A stretch of 64,000 bases of DNA from Halobellus captivus (GTDB taxonomy: Archaea; Halobacteriota; Halobacteria; Halobacteriales; Haloferacaceae). Below the pieces are notes generated by a model that saw only the letters and a list, made by a program, of their open reading frames with translations, did no database searches and was not told where the DNA came from. Both the position numbers and the translations under genes were made by a program. The stretch is taken from the NCBI RefSeq assembly GCF_007655485.1, contig NZ_VJXQ01000002.1, forward strand, positions 89,426 to 153,425, read 5' to 3'. Of the stretch, positions 1 through 8,344 are shown in pieces (position 1 is the stretch's first letter; each line of letters starts with the position of its first letter).

Positions 1-303
1 CACGTCGACGGTGAAGGGCGCGTCGCCCTTTCGGAGGCGCTGTCGGAGCTGTCCGACCGGGGAATCGACGACCTGATGGTCGAAGGCGGCGGCGAGATCA
101 TCTACTCGCTGTTCGACGACGACCTGGTCGACGAACTGTTCCTCTATGTCGGCTCGCTGGTCATCGGCGGACGGGACGCCCCCACGCTCGCGGACGGGAC
201 GGGGTTCGTCGACTCGTTCACCCGCCTCGACCTGCGAGACGTGGCGCGCGTCGACGACGGAGTGCTGCTCCGGTACGACGTCGAGCGCGGATCAGACTCC
301 TGA
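1..303 (+). CDS. RibD C-terminal-type pyrimidine reductase, 5' end cut off by the window
   Basis: An open frame enters the window in frame 1 and ends with TGA at 301-303, so only the last 100 residues are visible. They contain the MVEGGGE motif, which in the RibD C-terminal (DHFR-like) family forms part of the NADPH-binding fold, followed by a hydrophobic FLYVGSLVIGG strand. The archaeal family reduces 2,5-diamino-6-ribosylamino-pyrimidinone 5'-phosphate in riboflavin and F420 synthesis. The start and N-terminal half are outside the window, so full length cannot be judged. Only about 80 bases separate it from the downstream thioredoxin gene on the same strand. Confidence 0.85.
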   Translation, partial: HVDGEGRVALSEALSELSDRGIDDLMVEGGGEIIYSLFDDDLVDELFLYVGSLVIGGRDAPTLADGTGFVDSFTRLDLRDVARVDDGVLLRYDVERGSDS

Positions 304-386
304 TCGGAAGCGCCGGTCTGAACGCTCGTGCGAGCACCGCCCCCACCCTCGAAATAGGTAAGGGGCTGCCGCTAGTACGTCCCGGT

Positions 387-725
387 ATGAGCACGCCCGA
401 AGCGACTGGCGCGCCGATCCACGTCGAGAGCGCAGAACACCTCGCAGAACTCGTTGCCGAGCACGACGTCGTCCTCGTCGACTACTACGCCGACTGGTGC
501 GGCCCGTGTAAGATGCTCGAACCCACGGTCGAGGAGATCGCGGGCGAGACCGACGCGGCCGTATTGAAAGTCGACATCGACGAGTTACAGGACGTCGCGC
601 GCGACGCGGGCGTCCGATCGGTCCCGACGCTGCAGTTCTACAAGAACGGCGAGGAGGCCGAACGCGTCATCGGGGTGCAGGACAAGAGCGATCTGCTCGG
701 CATCATCGAAGAGCTTTCTGGCTGA
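387..725 (+). CDS. trxA: Thioredoxin
   Basis: The 112-residue protein has the canonical WCGPC redox motif near residue 36, preceded by the VLVDYYADWC strand. It also has the cis-proline motif SVPTLQFY near residue 77, as in thioredoxins. The length is that of a single thioredoxin domain with a short acidic N-terminal extension, and no signal peptide is visible, so it should be a cytoplasmic dithiol-disulfide reductase. The ATG at 387 follows an A/T-rich stretch near 350-362, consistent with a leaderless transcript. Its own promoter is likely because the upstream reductase ends about 80 bases before. Confidence 0.95.
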   Translation: MSTPEATGAPIHVESAEHLAELVAEHDVVLVDYYADWCGPCKMLEPTVEEIAGETDAAVLKVDIDELQDVARDAGVRSVPTLQFYKNGEEAERVIGVQDKSDLLGIIEELSG

Positions 726-830
726 GATTCGAGGGCGGTTCCATTCGAGACCGGTTCCACGGGACAGTGTTCACCCGTCTATTAGCGGTGAGTTCGATCG
801 CGGACAGCCTACGACCCGAGACGCACAGCG

Positions 831-1019
831 TTACGCTTTTGTTTCGTTCGAGAGCGTCGCGAACTCGACGTGATGTCCGGTTGCGGAGCGGTGTTCGTCG
901 ACCTGTTTCTCCGCTTCCGCCGCACCGCTGGAGAGCGATTCCCTCAGACAGTCGTGACAAACAACGTGATAGAGATGCTTCGCAGTCAACTCGGCGTCAG
1001 GTTCGACAGCACGGACCAT
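831..1019 (-). CDS. Small conserved haloarchaeal zinc-finger-like protein
   Basis: A 62-residue frame carries a CHDC knuckle (C-x-x-C) near residue 26 and histidines near the C-terminus (TGHHVEF), a possible C2H2-type metal site. The acidic composition, GAC/GAG-rich codons and an ATG at 1019 preceded by a TTAATTAAA box at 1042-1052 (about 27 bases upstream) support a real leaderless gene. A GTG nine bases further upstream (1028) is an alternative start. I recognise the pattern as a short conserved haloarchaeal hypothetical family, but no function is known. It is convergent with the thioredoxin gene. Confidence 0.7.
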   Translation of the reverse strand: MVRAVEPDAELTAKHLYHVVCHDCLRESLSSGAAEAEKQVDEHRSATGHHVEFATLSNETKA

Positions 1020-1223
1020 ACGATTCACACATCGTACTACCGTTTAATTAATCGGCGATTAACGACTCGGTCGAGGACTGAAACGGCCATTGACCACGAT
1101 TGAACGGATCCGGTCCGGGCGTGTTCGAGTTCGGTTCGAACCGGATTCGCCGAGACGTGCAGCGATCGAACGGCCGGGCCGAATCGGGGAGAGCTTTTTA
1201 CCACGGAGGAAGAATGACGCAGT

Positions 1224-1949
1224 ATGATCTCACTCGACGAGGCCGTCACAGCACGACTCGAATCTCACGGCGAGCGATTCGAGGTGCTCGTCGACCCCGA
1301 CGCCGCGCTTGCGATCAAGCGCGGCGAGTTCGAGGGCGACCTGGAGGACGTCATCGCGGCACAGGACGTCTTCGAGGACGCATCGCGCGGTGACAGACCC
1401 ACCGAAACGGATCTGGAGACGGTGTTCGGTACGACGGACCCCCTCGAAATCATCCCCGAGGTCGTCCGCCGCGGGGAGATCCAGATCACCGCCGAGCAGC
1501 GCCGCGAGATGCAGGAGCAGAAGCGCCGGAACCTGATCAACCGCATCGCGCGGAACGCGGTCAATCCGCAGATGGACAACGCGCCGCATCCCCCCGAGCG
1601 GATCGAGCGGGCGCTCGAAGAAGCCGGATTCCGCGTCGATCCAATGGAACCCGCCGAATCGCAGGTCGACGACGCGCTCGAGGCGCTGCGCCCGGTGATC
1701 CCGATCCGTTTCGACGAGGTGACCGTCGCGGTACAGATCCCCGCCAACTACGCCGGAAAAACGCAGGCGCAAGTCCGCGAGTACGGCGACCTCGAACGCG
1801 AGGAGTGGCAGCCGGACGGCTCGTGGGTCGGCGTCGTTACCTTCCCGGCCGGGATGCAGAACGACTTCTACGACCTCGTCAACGAGATGACCTCCGGGGA
1901 GGCCGAAACGCGGATCGTCAAGGACAAAGACGAACTCAGTACGCGGTAG
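1224..1949 (+). CDS. Ribosome maturation protein SBDS (SDO1 homologue)
   Basis: The 241-residue protein has the order of an SBDS family member. An N-terminal FYSH domain (residues 1-85, with [21 protein letters not shown] and the VFGTTD loop) is followed by a basic helical middle domain ([14 protein letters not shown] near 108-125) and a ferredoxin-like C-terminal domain. The family helps release the anti-association factor from the large ribosomal subunit, which is a cytoplasmic role. A TTTTTA box at about 1194-1200 lies 27 bases upstream of the ATG, as for a leaderless transcript. It is convergent with the FUN14 gene. Confidence 0.95.
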   Translation: MISLDEAVTARLESHGERFEVLVDPDAALAIKRGEFEGDLEDVIAAQDVFEDASRGDRPTETDLETVFGTTDPLEIIPEVVRRGEIQITAEQRREMQEQKRRNLINRIARNAVNPQMDNAPHPPERIERALEEAGFRVDPMEPAESQVDDALEALRPVIPIRFDEVTVAVQIPANYAGKTQAQVREYGDLEREEWQPDGSWVGVVTFPAGMQNDFYDLVNEMTSGEAETRIVKDKDELSTR

Positions 1950-1979
1950 CCCGACGACAGCGAACCGTCGCGACCGAAA

Positions 1980-2312
1980 CTATCCCTTCTTGAAGCCGAC
2001 GAGGAAGCCGCCGGTGAATCCCGCCGAAACCGACAGCGTCGAGAGAATCGTCGAGACCCAATCGGGCGGCGTGCCGTTCGCCGCGCCCTGGGTCGTCTTC
2101 ACGAGTCCAGCAGTGAGTCGCTCCCAGTCGACGGTGAGGATGCCGCGGGATTCGAGGAACTTGAAGAGCGCCAGTTCGAGACCGACGATGATGGCGATGA
2201 TTTTCGCGACTTTCTTCGCCGCGAAGCCGATGATGCCGCCGATGACCGCGCCGCTGCCGAACTCCAAGCCGAGTTGCGTCGGGTCCAGCGACAGTTGTAA
2301 CGGATCGAACAT
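1980..2312 (-). CDS. FUN14 domain membrane protein
   Basis: This 110-residue protein has a glycine-rich first hydrophobic segment (GSGAVIGGIIGFAAKKVAKI) continuing into a second (IIAIIVGLELALFKFL), and a C-terminal segment rich in small residues ending GFTGGFLVGFKKG. The glycine-zipper pattern and the final GF.KG are typical of the FUN14 family, which in eukaryotes sits in the mitochondrial outer membrane. Its archaeal role is unknown. It should be an integral membrane protein with about three helices. It is transcribed alone, convergent with SBDS and divergent from the Lrp regulator. Confidence 0.85.
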   Translation of the reverse strand: MFDPLQLSLDPTQLGLEFGSGAVIGGIIGFAAKKVAKIIAIIVGLELALFKFLESRGILTVDWERLTAGLVKTTQGAANGTPPDWVSTILSTLSVSAGFTGGFLVGFKKG

Positions 2313-2446
2313 AGGCGATGTCTCCCCTAGCGGTATAAGTCATTTGTGGGGACGGTGCGTCCCTCGGGCCAAAATTAGTCCGTCTTGACGACTGATCGAT
2401 GCGGAACTTACAACCGACCTGACGAGAAACGGTACCCATCGTACGT

Positions 2447-2932
2447 ATGGACGAACGCGACATTCGCCTCCTGAAGGCCATCTCCGACCTCGGCACCGGC
2501 AGCCCCGAGCGACTGCACGAGGAGACCGACATTCCGGTCTCGACGATCCACTACCGCCTGAACAACCTCCGCGAAGCCGGAGTCATCGAGAACGACCTCT
2601 ACGACATCGACTTAGAGAAGGTCGGTCTCGGCGTGACGGTCATCGTCGAGTTGCTCACTGATTATCACGGCTCTCATCACGATTTCGAGGAGAAGGTTCT
2701 CGCCGTCGAAGGCGTCTCACAGGCGTACTTCACGATGGGCGAGACCGACTTCGTCGTCATCGCTCACCTCCCCGATCAAGAGATGGTCGAGCGGCTCATC
2801 ACGGACCTCGAAACGATCGAGGAGGTGCGCCGGACGAACTCGACCTTCGTCGTCTCGACGCTCAGACACAGCCACCGTGCCCTCCAGAACTACGGGTTGG
2901 AGACGCTGTTGGAGGAATTAAGTGAGGGGTGA
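2447..2932 (+). CDS. Lrp/AsnC family transcriptional regulator
   Basis: The 161-residue protein starts with a winged-helix HTH (residues 1-60: DERDIRLLKAI, then IPVSTIHYRLNNLREAGVI) and continues with an AsnC/RAM ligand-binding domain (residues 65-145, including VEGVSQAYFTMGETDFVVIA). This is the standard two-domain architecture of Lrp regulators, which multimerise through the RAM domain and sense amino acids or related metabolites. The ATG at 2447 has an A/T-rich element about 30-40 bases upstream. It has no obvious co-transcribed target, so it could regulate itself or distant genes. Confidence 0.92.
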   Translation: MDERDIRLLKAISDLGTGSPERLHEETDIPVSTIHYRLNNLREAGVIENDLYDIDLEKVGLGVTVIVELLTDYHGSHHDFEEKVLAVEGVSQAYFTMGETDFVVIAHLPDQEMVERLITDLETIEEVRRTNSTFVVSTLRHSHRALQNYGLETLLEELSEG

Positions 2933-3044
2933 CTGAGCCGACTTCCTTTCGACCGGAGACGTCGGTCTCGTCCGCGCTTTGGGTCGATTGTGATTCCGGT
3001 AGCGTATGCGGAAGAGAATACTTTTGAGACTACGGATAATCTGA

Positions 3045-3209
3045 CGGGGGTATTACCCACTGAACGCCGATAGCCACGATCCACAGGTCGTCAACACGAT
3101 GATCGGTCTGTTCGACGGGATCATAGAGCTCCGAGAGCACGACGCCGGAGAGTTCGAGTTTCGTGTCCGCGGGTTTGTACGGAAATCGACACCGTGGCAG
3201 AGGCTCTAA
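3045..3209 (+). pseudogene. Possible C-terminal remnant of a larger protein
   Basis: Between the Lrp gene and tRNA-Lys lies a frame opened by TGA at 3042-3044 and closed by TAA at 3207-3209. It has no convincing start near its beginning but has coding-like composition (NADSHDPQVVNTM, then GLFDGIIELREHDAGEFEF). The wording resembles the C-terminal strand-and-tail of haloarchaeal RAD55/KaiC-like or DUF7504-type proteins. That match is from memory and unverified. An internal ATG would leave only about 37 codons. A decayed 3' gene end left by deletion is the simplest reading; a tiny real gene is the alternative. Confidence 0.4.
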
Positions 3210-3251
3210 GCACCTATTGATGGACACACTCCTCATCAGTCCTCGAAGAAA

Positions 3252-3325
3252 CGGGCCGGACGCGATTTGAACGCGCGACCGTCTGATTAAGAGTCAGACG
3301 CTCTGCCGGACTGAGCTACCGGCCC
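3252..3325 (-). tRNA. tRNA-Lys (anticodon CUU)
   Basis: Read on the minus strand, the sequence folds into a cloverleaf. The 7-bp acceptor GGGCCGG/CCGGCCC pairs 3325-3319 with 3259-3253, with G as discriminator at 3252. The D-arm begins TAGCTCAG, the anticodon arm is TCTGA-CTCTTAA-TCAGA giving CUU, and the T-arm contains GTTCAAATC. No intron is visible and CCA is not encoded. An AT-rich CTTTAATC element at about 3353-3362 is a plausible TATA box. Confidence 0.97.
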
Positions 3326-3533
3326 TTCGCACTCGACCGTTTCGGTGGCGCGATTAAAGATGTTTCCTTTCGGGAGGGCGACGGAGACTCGCTGTCACGG
3401 GGGTCGGTGACGCACGTACGGATACCGAATCGAACCACTCGCCGATCGAGACGTGCCTGCGACAGGATAAACCCAACAATATCCCGAACAAACGGGTGCT
3501 GTTAAGTGTCGTCCGGTCCGAGTTGTGCGCAGA

Positions 3534-4985
3534 ATGAGTGCCGGGGCAACAATCTCTTCGATGTCCACCTACGCTATCCTCGGGTGCGGGAGCGTCGGCT
3601 ACGCGGTGGCCGAAGACCTCGTCGAGGAGGGGAAAGACGTCCTCATCCTCGACAAAGACGAGAGTCGCGTCGAATCACTTCGCGATCAGGATCTGAACGC
3701 CCAACAGACGGATATCGCCGATCCGGACGTCGCGGAGGCAGTTTCGGACAGAGACGTCGTGTTGATTCTCGCCTCGGACGTCGAGGCCAACAAGGCGGCC
3801 GTCTCGGCGATCCGCGAGACGGGGAGCGATCAGTTCATCGTCGTCCGGGCCTCCGACCCCGTCTCCGAGGACGAACTCCAAGAACTGGGCGCGGACGTCG
3901 TGATCAACCCCTCGGAAGTCATCGCCGATTCCGCGCTTCGGTCGCTCGAATCCGGCGAGCTCGAATACAAGGCGCGACAGCTTGCGGAGGTTCTCGAAGG
4001 TGCTTCCGACGGGCTCGCGGTACTCACGCACGACAATCCCGATCCGGACTCGATCGCCTCGGCGGCCGCGCTGCAGGCGATTGCCAGAGACCACGGCATC
4101 GACGCGGTCATCAACTACGACGGCGAGATCGGTCACCAGGAGAACCGGGCGTTCGTCAACCTGCTCGGGATCGAACTCGTCCCGCTCTCGGAGGGCAAGC
4201 CGCTCTCGGAGTACGGTGCGGTGGCGCTGGTCGACCACATGAAATCCGGCGACCCCGACATCGACGCCGAGATCGACATCTTCATCGACCACTACGAACC
4301 CGACGAGGGCATCGACGCGGCGTTCACGGACGTCCGTCCCAACGTCTCCTCGACGTCGACGATCCTCACGAAGTACCTCCAGGAGTTCAACATCTCCCCG
4401 AGCGAGGCGGTCGCGACCGCGCTCCTGTACGGAATCCGCTCGGAGACGCTGGATTTCAAGCGGGAGACGACCCCCGCGGATCTCACCGCGGCGGCTTATC
4501 TCTACCCGTTCGCGAACCACGACACCTTAGAGCAAGTCGAGTCGCCCTCGATGTCGCCGGAGACGCTGGACGTGCTCGCGGAGGCCATCCAGAACCGCGA
4601 GGTCCAGGGTAGCCACCTCGTCTCGAACGCGGGGTTCATCCGCGACCGCGACGCGCTCGGGCAGGCCGCTCAACACCTTCTCAAACTGGAGGGCATCACG
4701 ACGACCGCCGTCTTCGGGATCGCCGACGACCGGATCTTCCTCTCGGCGCGCTCGAAGGACATTCGGATGAACATCGGCAAGATCCTCGAAGACGCCTTCG
4801 ACGGGATCGGCGAAACCGGCGGCCATTCGACGCAGGGGGACGTCGAGATCCCGCTGGGGATCTTCACCGGCATCGAAACGAGCGACGACAACCGCGATAC
4901 GCTGTTGCAACTCACCGAGGAGGCGGTTCGGCGAAAGCTGTTCCAAGCGATGGGCGTCGAGAGCGAGAGCGGTAACGGGAACTGA
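3534..4985 (+). CDS. TrkA-N / DHH-DHHA1 phosphoesterase
   Basis: This 483-residue protein joins an N-terminal Rossmann/RCK-like TrkA-N domain (YAILGCGSVGYAV, residues 13-140) to a DHH phosphoesterase domain with the motifs DNPDPDS, DHMKSGDP and DHYEP, and a C-terminal DHHA1 domain with GGHSTQGD. DHH-DHHA1 enzymes use Mn ions to cleave phosphodiesters such as short oligonucleotides or cyclic dinucleotides. The RCK domain suggests control by a nucleotide ligand. ATG 3534 is preferred because a GTTAAG box lies about 30 bases upstream (3501-3506); 3525 and 3561 are alternatives. The fusion is a known archaeal architecture, but its substrate is not evident. Confidence 0.88.
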   Translation: MSAGATISSMSTYAILGCGSVGYAVAEDLVEEGKDVLILDKDESRVESLRDQDLNAQQTDIADPDVAEAVSDRDVVLILASDVEANKAAVSAIRETGSDQFIVVRASDPVSEDELQELGADVVINPSEVIADSALRSLESGELEYKARQLAEVLEGASDGLAVLTHDNPDPDSIASAAALQAIARDHGIDAVINYDGEIGHQENRAFVNLLGIELVPLSEGKPLSEYGAVALVDHMKSGDPDIDAEIDIFIDHYEPDEGIDAAFTDVRPNVSSTSTILTKYLQEFNISPSEAVATALLYGIRSETLDFKRETTPADLTAAAYLYPFANHDTLEQVESPSMSPETLDVLAEAIQNREVQGSHLVSNAGFIRDRDALGQAAQHLLKLEGITTTAVFGIADDRIFLSARSKDIRMNIGKILEDAFDGIGETGGHSTQGDVEIPLGIFTGIETSDDNRDTLLQLTEEAVRRKLFQAMGVESESGNGN

Positions 4986-5249
4986 ACGACTTTCCCTCCG
5001 GGCGATCGATAGCGTTAGGGTCCGATCCCAGGTATGACGCCGCTCGGGGCTATCGAGACGGTGGTGAATTCCCGACTGCGATACGGTCGGGTTATCCTAC
5101 CCTGATTGAATCTGTTGGGTAATCACCCACCCTGATTGGCGGTCTCAATAGTTGCGTTGAACGTATTCCTTACCGAATACCGCACTGAGACCTGAGCGAA
5201 CAATTGGGCCATAACAAAGCCGCGAGCGGTTGTGGAGTGCTACTGGCCT
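4986..5249. other. Intergenic spacer, small hairpin
   Basis: No gene is seen in this 264-base gap. It holds a CCCGAC/GTCGGG hairpin (5071-5076 with 5086-5091), about 85 bases after the phosphoesterase stop. It also has two copies of CCCTGATTG (near 5100-5108 and 5131-5139), which could be regulatory half-sites for the cupredoxin gene downstream. Confidence 0.4.
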
Positions 5250-5978
5250 ATGAACAGACGAAGCGTCCTCAAAACAGTTGGTGGAGCGTCTCTTCTCCCG
5301 ACTTCGGGCGGGGTTGTCTCCGCACGGGGAACGAACAACACGAATACGGGAGCGAGCCGCGAGAGACAGAGGCGGCGTGAGTGTCCGCGCCCAAACTGCA
5401 TTCACCCGGTTCTCGGCTACACGGGACTCTCTGCTGACGAATCGGTTCCCGCCCCGATTCGACCGGATCACGAGGTAGCCCTCGTCACTCGGCCCCCAGG
5501 CGAAGACGACGACCGACCGATTCCGGAGTTCTTTTTCGAACCGACTGGTCTCCACGTCAGCGCGGGCGACGTGGTTCGGTTCAACCTCATGACGCCGGAT
5601 CATACCGTGACCGCATATCACCCCGGACTCGGTCGACAGCGACGCGTTCCAGAGGGCGTGCCCCCGTTCTCGTCGCCGGTCCTCGCGGGAGGCGCGTTCT
5701 GGCTGTATCGGTTCGATACGCCCGGGGTCTATGATCTGCTCTGTGCGCCGCACGAGATCTTCGGAATGGTTGGGCGAGTCGTCGTGGGCAATGCGGAATC
5801 GGACTTCGGAGATGCAGGGCCTCAACTGCGACCACCCGAACTCACGGCAGCGCTCGTCTTTGATGATCCGGCACTCAGACCGGACAACATCGTGAGCGAA
5901 ACGACGGTGGGATGGGCAGAATTAGCTCCTGAGAGCAAACAGCTACTGATCGAATTGACCGAAGGAGATAGCGAGTAG
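5250..5978 (+). CDS. Tat-exported cupredoxin (plastocyanin/halocyanin-like) protein
   Basis: Starting at ATG 5250, the 242-residue product begins MNRRSVLKTVGG, a twin-arginine signal, and is then arginine-rich and disordered to about residue 50. A cupredoxin domain follows (roughly 60-190). Candidate type-1 copper ligands are the His in DHTVTAYH, and Cys, His and Met in LLCAPHEIFGM, so the set is His-Cys-His-Met. It probably acts on the outer face of the membrane in electron transfer or copper binding. An in-frame ATG at 5232 is an alternative start. Codon bias is looser than in neighbouring core genes, and the gene sits next to a tRNA, hinting at acquisition. Confidence 0.8.
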   Translation: MNRRSVLKTVGGASLLPTSGGVVSARGTNNTNTGASRERQRRRECPRPNCIHPVLGYTGLSADESVPAPIRPDHEVALVTRPPGEDDDRPIPEFFFEPTGLHVSAGDVVRFNLMTPDHTVTAYHPGLGRQRRVPEGVPPFSSPVLAGGAFWLYRFDTPGVYDLLCAPHEIFGMVGRVVVGNAESDFGDAGPQLRPPELTAALVFDDPALRPDNIVSETTVGWAELAPESKQLLIELTEGDSE

Positions 5979-6005
5979 CCCAGAACGCCGTTCGTGCGCT
6001 GCAAT

Positions 6006-6026
6006 TCGCGGGGCTCGAACCCTTTG
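6006..6026 (-). other. tRNA 3'-end-like fragment
   Basis: On the minus strand this stretch reads AAAGGGTTCGAGCCCCGCGA, which looks like a T-arm plus acceptor 3' half of a tRNA with no cloverleaf around it. It lies about 95 bases beyond the 3' end of tRNA-Leu(UAG) and is not an exact copy of that tRNA. It may be the scar of an integration event at a tRNA, or chance. Confidence 0.3.
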
Positions 6027-6118
6027 TAACGGCCGTCGCCCCCGCTGTCGCTCGGACACTGACGGGTCGCTTCGCTCTCCGTTCGTTTGTCGAAATCTTA
6101 CTACGTTCGACCCCGCGA

Positions 6119-6202
6119 TGCGCGGGACAGGATTCGAACCTGCGGAGGTCTATACCACAGCGTCCTAAGCGCTGCGCCGTTGACCGCTTGGCTACCCGCG
6201 CG
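6119..6202 (-). tRNA. tRNA-Leu (anticodon UAG)
   Basis: On the minus strand, an 84-base class II tRNA has the acceptor GCGCGGG (6202-6196) pairing with CCCGCGC (6126-6120) and discriminator A at 6119. The anticodon arm is CAGCG-CTTAGGA-CGCTG, giving UAG. A long variable arm is present, as expected for leucine, and the T-arm contains GGTTCGAATCC. No intron or encoded CCA is seen. A tyrosine recombinase gene lies about 1 kb away on its 5' side. Confidence 0.97.
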
Positions 6203-6284
6203 CAACACTTCCTTCTGCGAACTCACAAATCAACCTGTCGCTCCTCGCGGAGGGTTCTTATGCGATGCCGTCTCACTCAGAGAT

Positions 6285-6593
6285 ATGTACAGCGCACGGG
6301 ACCGCGTCGACAACGACGAGTGGTTGACGCGGATCGAACGCGCCGCCGACCGACTCGGACTCGGATCGGAAGCCCGATCGGTCGCCGCCGACCTGTTTCT
6401 CTCGGAGATCCCGGACGAGGAGCGCTCGAAACGCGCTGTCGCCGCAGCCAGCCTCTACGCTGGCGCGCTCATCGCAGGCGAGGAACGGCCGCAGTCTCGC
6501 GTCGCCGACGCGATGGACGTGAGTCGACTCAGCGTCCAACAACACTGGAAACCGATTCTCGAATCCGCGGGATTTCGACCGCCCTCGTGGTAA
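6285..6593 (+). CDS. Short TFIIB-family (single cyclin fold) protein
   Basis: The ATG at 6285 has a TTCTTATG box 27 bases upstream. The 102-residue product resembles one cyclin repeat of archaeal transcription factor B. It has AADLFLSEIPDEER, then KRAVAAASLYAGALI, and an HTH-like end (VADAMDVSRLSVQQHWKPIL). It lacks the N-terminal zinc ribbon and the second repeat of a full TFB (usually about 300 residues). It therefore cannot replace TFB by itself, but may bind DNA or the transcription machinery as a regulator. Such one-repeat proteins are conserved in haloarchaea, with unknown role. Confidence 0.75.
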   Translation: MYSARDRVDNDEWLTRIERAADRLGLGSEARSVAADLFLSEIPDEERSKRAVAAASLYAGALIAGEERPQSRVADAMDVSRLSVQQHWKPILESAGFRPPSW

Positions 6594-6622
6594 CTCTCGG
6601 CGAAAGGAGTAGGTTTCGCCCG

Positions 6623-7144
6623 TTAGGCACCCGGTGGCTCGGACTCGCCCTCACTCGGTCGGTCGGGACCGCGCCCCTCCCGTTCCGGGGTGAGGTTCCC
6701 GTGTTCGTCGATCTCGCCCTGTACGATTCGCGTCGAGGAGATCCGATCGCCGTCCTCGGCGGTGACGTGGCCGACGACCTCGATTTCGAGGGGATCGTAC
6801 CCCCGCTCGCCACGGATCTCGTTGATCCGCTCGCCCCCGTCTCGCGTCTCCGGTGAGACGATCAGGACGTCGAACTTCTCTTCGGTGGCGATGCCGGTGG
6901 GTTCATCGAGCTTCCGAACCGCGAACTCACGTCCGTGTGCTTCGGCGATCGGCTCCAATTCGGCCAGGAGATCCCGCTTTCTGTCCTCGAACGACCGAAC
7001 GTACCGGTCGACGTGCCGGGTCTTCGGTGCGAGCTCGTCGCTGGTCAATCCGACGGTCACATCGCCCAACTCGAAGGCCCGTTCGAAGAGCGCGCGGTGT
7101 CCGTCGTGAACCGGGTCGAACGTCCCGCCCAGCGCGACGTGCAT
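6623..7144 (-). CDS. coaD: Phosphopantetheine adenylyltransferase, archaeal type
   Basis: The 173-residue protein has the nucleotidyltransferase signature GGTFDPVHDGH at residues 6-16 and the ISSTR motif near residue 135, the two ATP-contacting motifs of this superfamily. Archaeal-type PPAT transfers AMP from ATP to 4'-phosphopantetheine, the penultimate step of coenzyme A synthesis, in the cytoplasm. The last 20 residues are a charged, probably disordered tail. A TTTAAG box at about 7168-7173 lies 27 bases upstream of the ATG. It is convergent with the TFIIB-like gene. Confidence 0.92.
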   Translation of the reverse strand: MHVALGGTFDPVHDGHRALFERAFELGDVTVGLTSDELAPKTRHVDRYVRSFEDRKRDLLAELEPIAEAHGREFAVRKLDEPTGIATEEKFDVLIVSPETRDGGERINEIRGERGYDPLEIEVVGHVTAEDGDRISSTRIVQGEIDEHGNLTPEREGRGPDRPSEGESEPPGA

Positions 7145-7255
7145 ACGCGAGCGAGGTCCTCGCGGGACTTAAACGGGGCGGGTTGGAGATCGGACGGCGG
7201 TAGAGGAACATTTAATATAGCAATATATGATTTATATGGCCGCTCTGAAACGATC

Positions 7256-8344
7256 TCAGTACAACGAGTAAATGTGAGACTCATAGGTTTCGCGTACCCG
7301 ATCCCCCCAGTTGTGCGTGTACGTGTCGATGATGTCGCCGCCGACGTCCCCGCGGAGGTACTTGACGATACCACGATCGCCGGTTCGGTCCCGGAGATGC
7401 GTCGTGAAGAAGTGCCGGAAGTAGTGAGGAGTGACGTTCTCTTCGGCACCACCTCCAGGGCGGTACCAACCCGCTTGGATCGCGTGACCCTCGACGAGGT
7501 GATGAACCATATCGGGCGTGAGCCGAGAGCCCCAACTCCCCGAGGTACTCAGAAAGAGAGGTTCAGCCGATGAACGGGATTCCGGACGGATCGCGAGCCA
7601 ACGGCGCAGAACGGTCGCGAGTTCGTCGTCGACCGGGACGATCGTCGACCGCTTTCGTTTGTTCGATGCAGACCGAATTTCGCCAGCGAACGCTTCCCCG
7701 GCAGTCGGTTCAGCAGCGACGTACAGCGACGGACCGCGACCGTCGAGTTGGGCCCGCGCCGAGACGTCGGCGGTCGATACAGCGGTGATGGCCGGATCGC
7801 GGCTCTCGCTCGCGGTCGATGAGAGAACCACGTCACGCAGGTCGAGATTACAGAGTTCGCCGACTCGCATTCCGGTTTTCAGAAGCGTGACGATCACCGC
7901 GTGATCGAGCGGATGAGAGACCGCTTCGACGAACGATCGCATCGCTGGAAGGGAGACATCGCGACGCGACGGGTTTGTATCGATTCGTTCGTCCATCTCT
8001 TCGACGACGAGTGCCATCGGATTGGAGTCGAACGCGCCGATCTGTGCCAGATACGCGTAAAATCGATGCAGGTACGACGCGTACGTCGCGACGGTGCTGT
8101 CCGCGACGTCCGAGCGGCGGAGCGAGTGAACCCACGCCATACAGTCGCGATGGGTTGCTGCTTCGGGAGTGATTCGCGTCCCACGGGGATTCCTGGACGG
8201 ATCCTCGAGAAAGTCCTCGAAGCGGCGAAGTACCCGCTCGTACGCCTCACGAGTTCGTTCGGACTTCCCGTGGTAGGTCATATCTTCGAGGAAGTACGCG
8301 ATCGGATCGGCGAAGTCGTCATCGCCAGTCGTCCCCGTGCTCAT
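7256..8344 (-). CDS. Tyrosine-type site-specific recombinase (XerC/D-like integrase)
   Basis: The 362-residue protein has a SAM-like N-terminal core-binding domain (residues 12-105) and a C-terminal catalytic domain. It carries the active-site set: Arg in TGMRVGEL, His-x-x-Arg in HYFRH, a His/Trp position in THNWGD, and the nucleophilic Tyr in the last residues (SHIYSLY). A basic KRKR stretch near residue 225 may hold the beta-hairpin lysine. Catalysis looks intact. The start overlaps the stop of the upstream DUF5805 gene by four bases, so the two are translationally coupled. No paired att sites were seen around it, so it may be a chromosomal recombinase or a stranded element remnant. Confidence 0.9.
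   Translation of the reverse strand: MSTGTTGDDDFADPIAYFLEDMTYHGKSERTREAYERVLRRFEDFLEDPSRNPRGTRITPEAATHRDCMAWVHSLRRSDVADSTVATYASYLHRFYAYLAQIGAFDSNPMALVVEEMDERIDTNPSRRDVSLPAMRSFVEAVSHPLDHAVIVTLLKTGMRVGELCNLDLRDVVLSSTASESRDPAITAVSTADVSARAQLDGRGPSLYVAAEPTAGEAFAGEIRSASNKRKRSTIVPVDDELATVLRRWLAIRPESRSSAEPLFLSTSGSWGSRLTPDMVHHLVEGHAIQAGWYRPGGGAEENVTPHYFRHFFTTHLRDRTGDRGIVKYLRGDVGGDIIDTYTHNWGDRVRETYESHIYSLY

Noticed and set aside
3506..4612. Long plus-strand Arg-rich frame
   Set aside because: It overlaps the DHH phosphoesterase in another frame and has the Arg/Gly/Pro-heavy composition of a shadow in GC-rich DNA.
6087..6284. N-terminal extension of the TFIIB-like protein
   Set aside because: The upstream part is translated from the tRNA-Leu gene on the other strand. 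The TATA box is well placed for ATG 6285.
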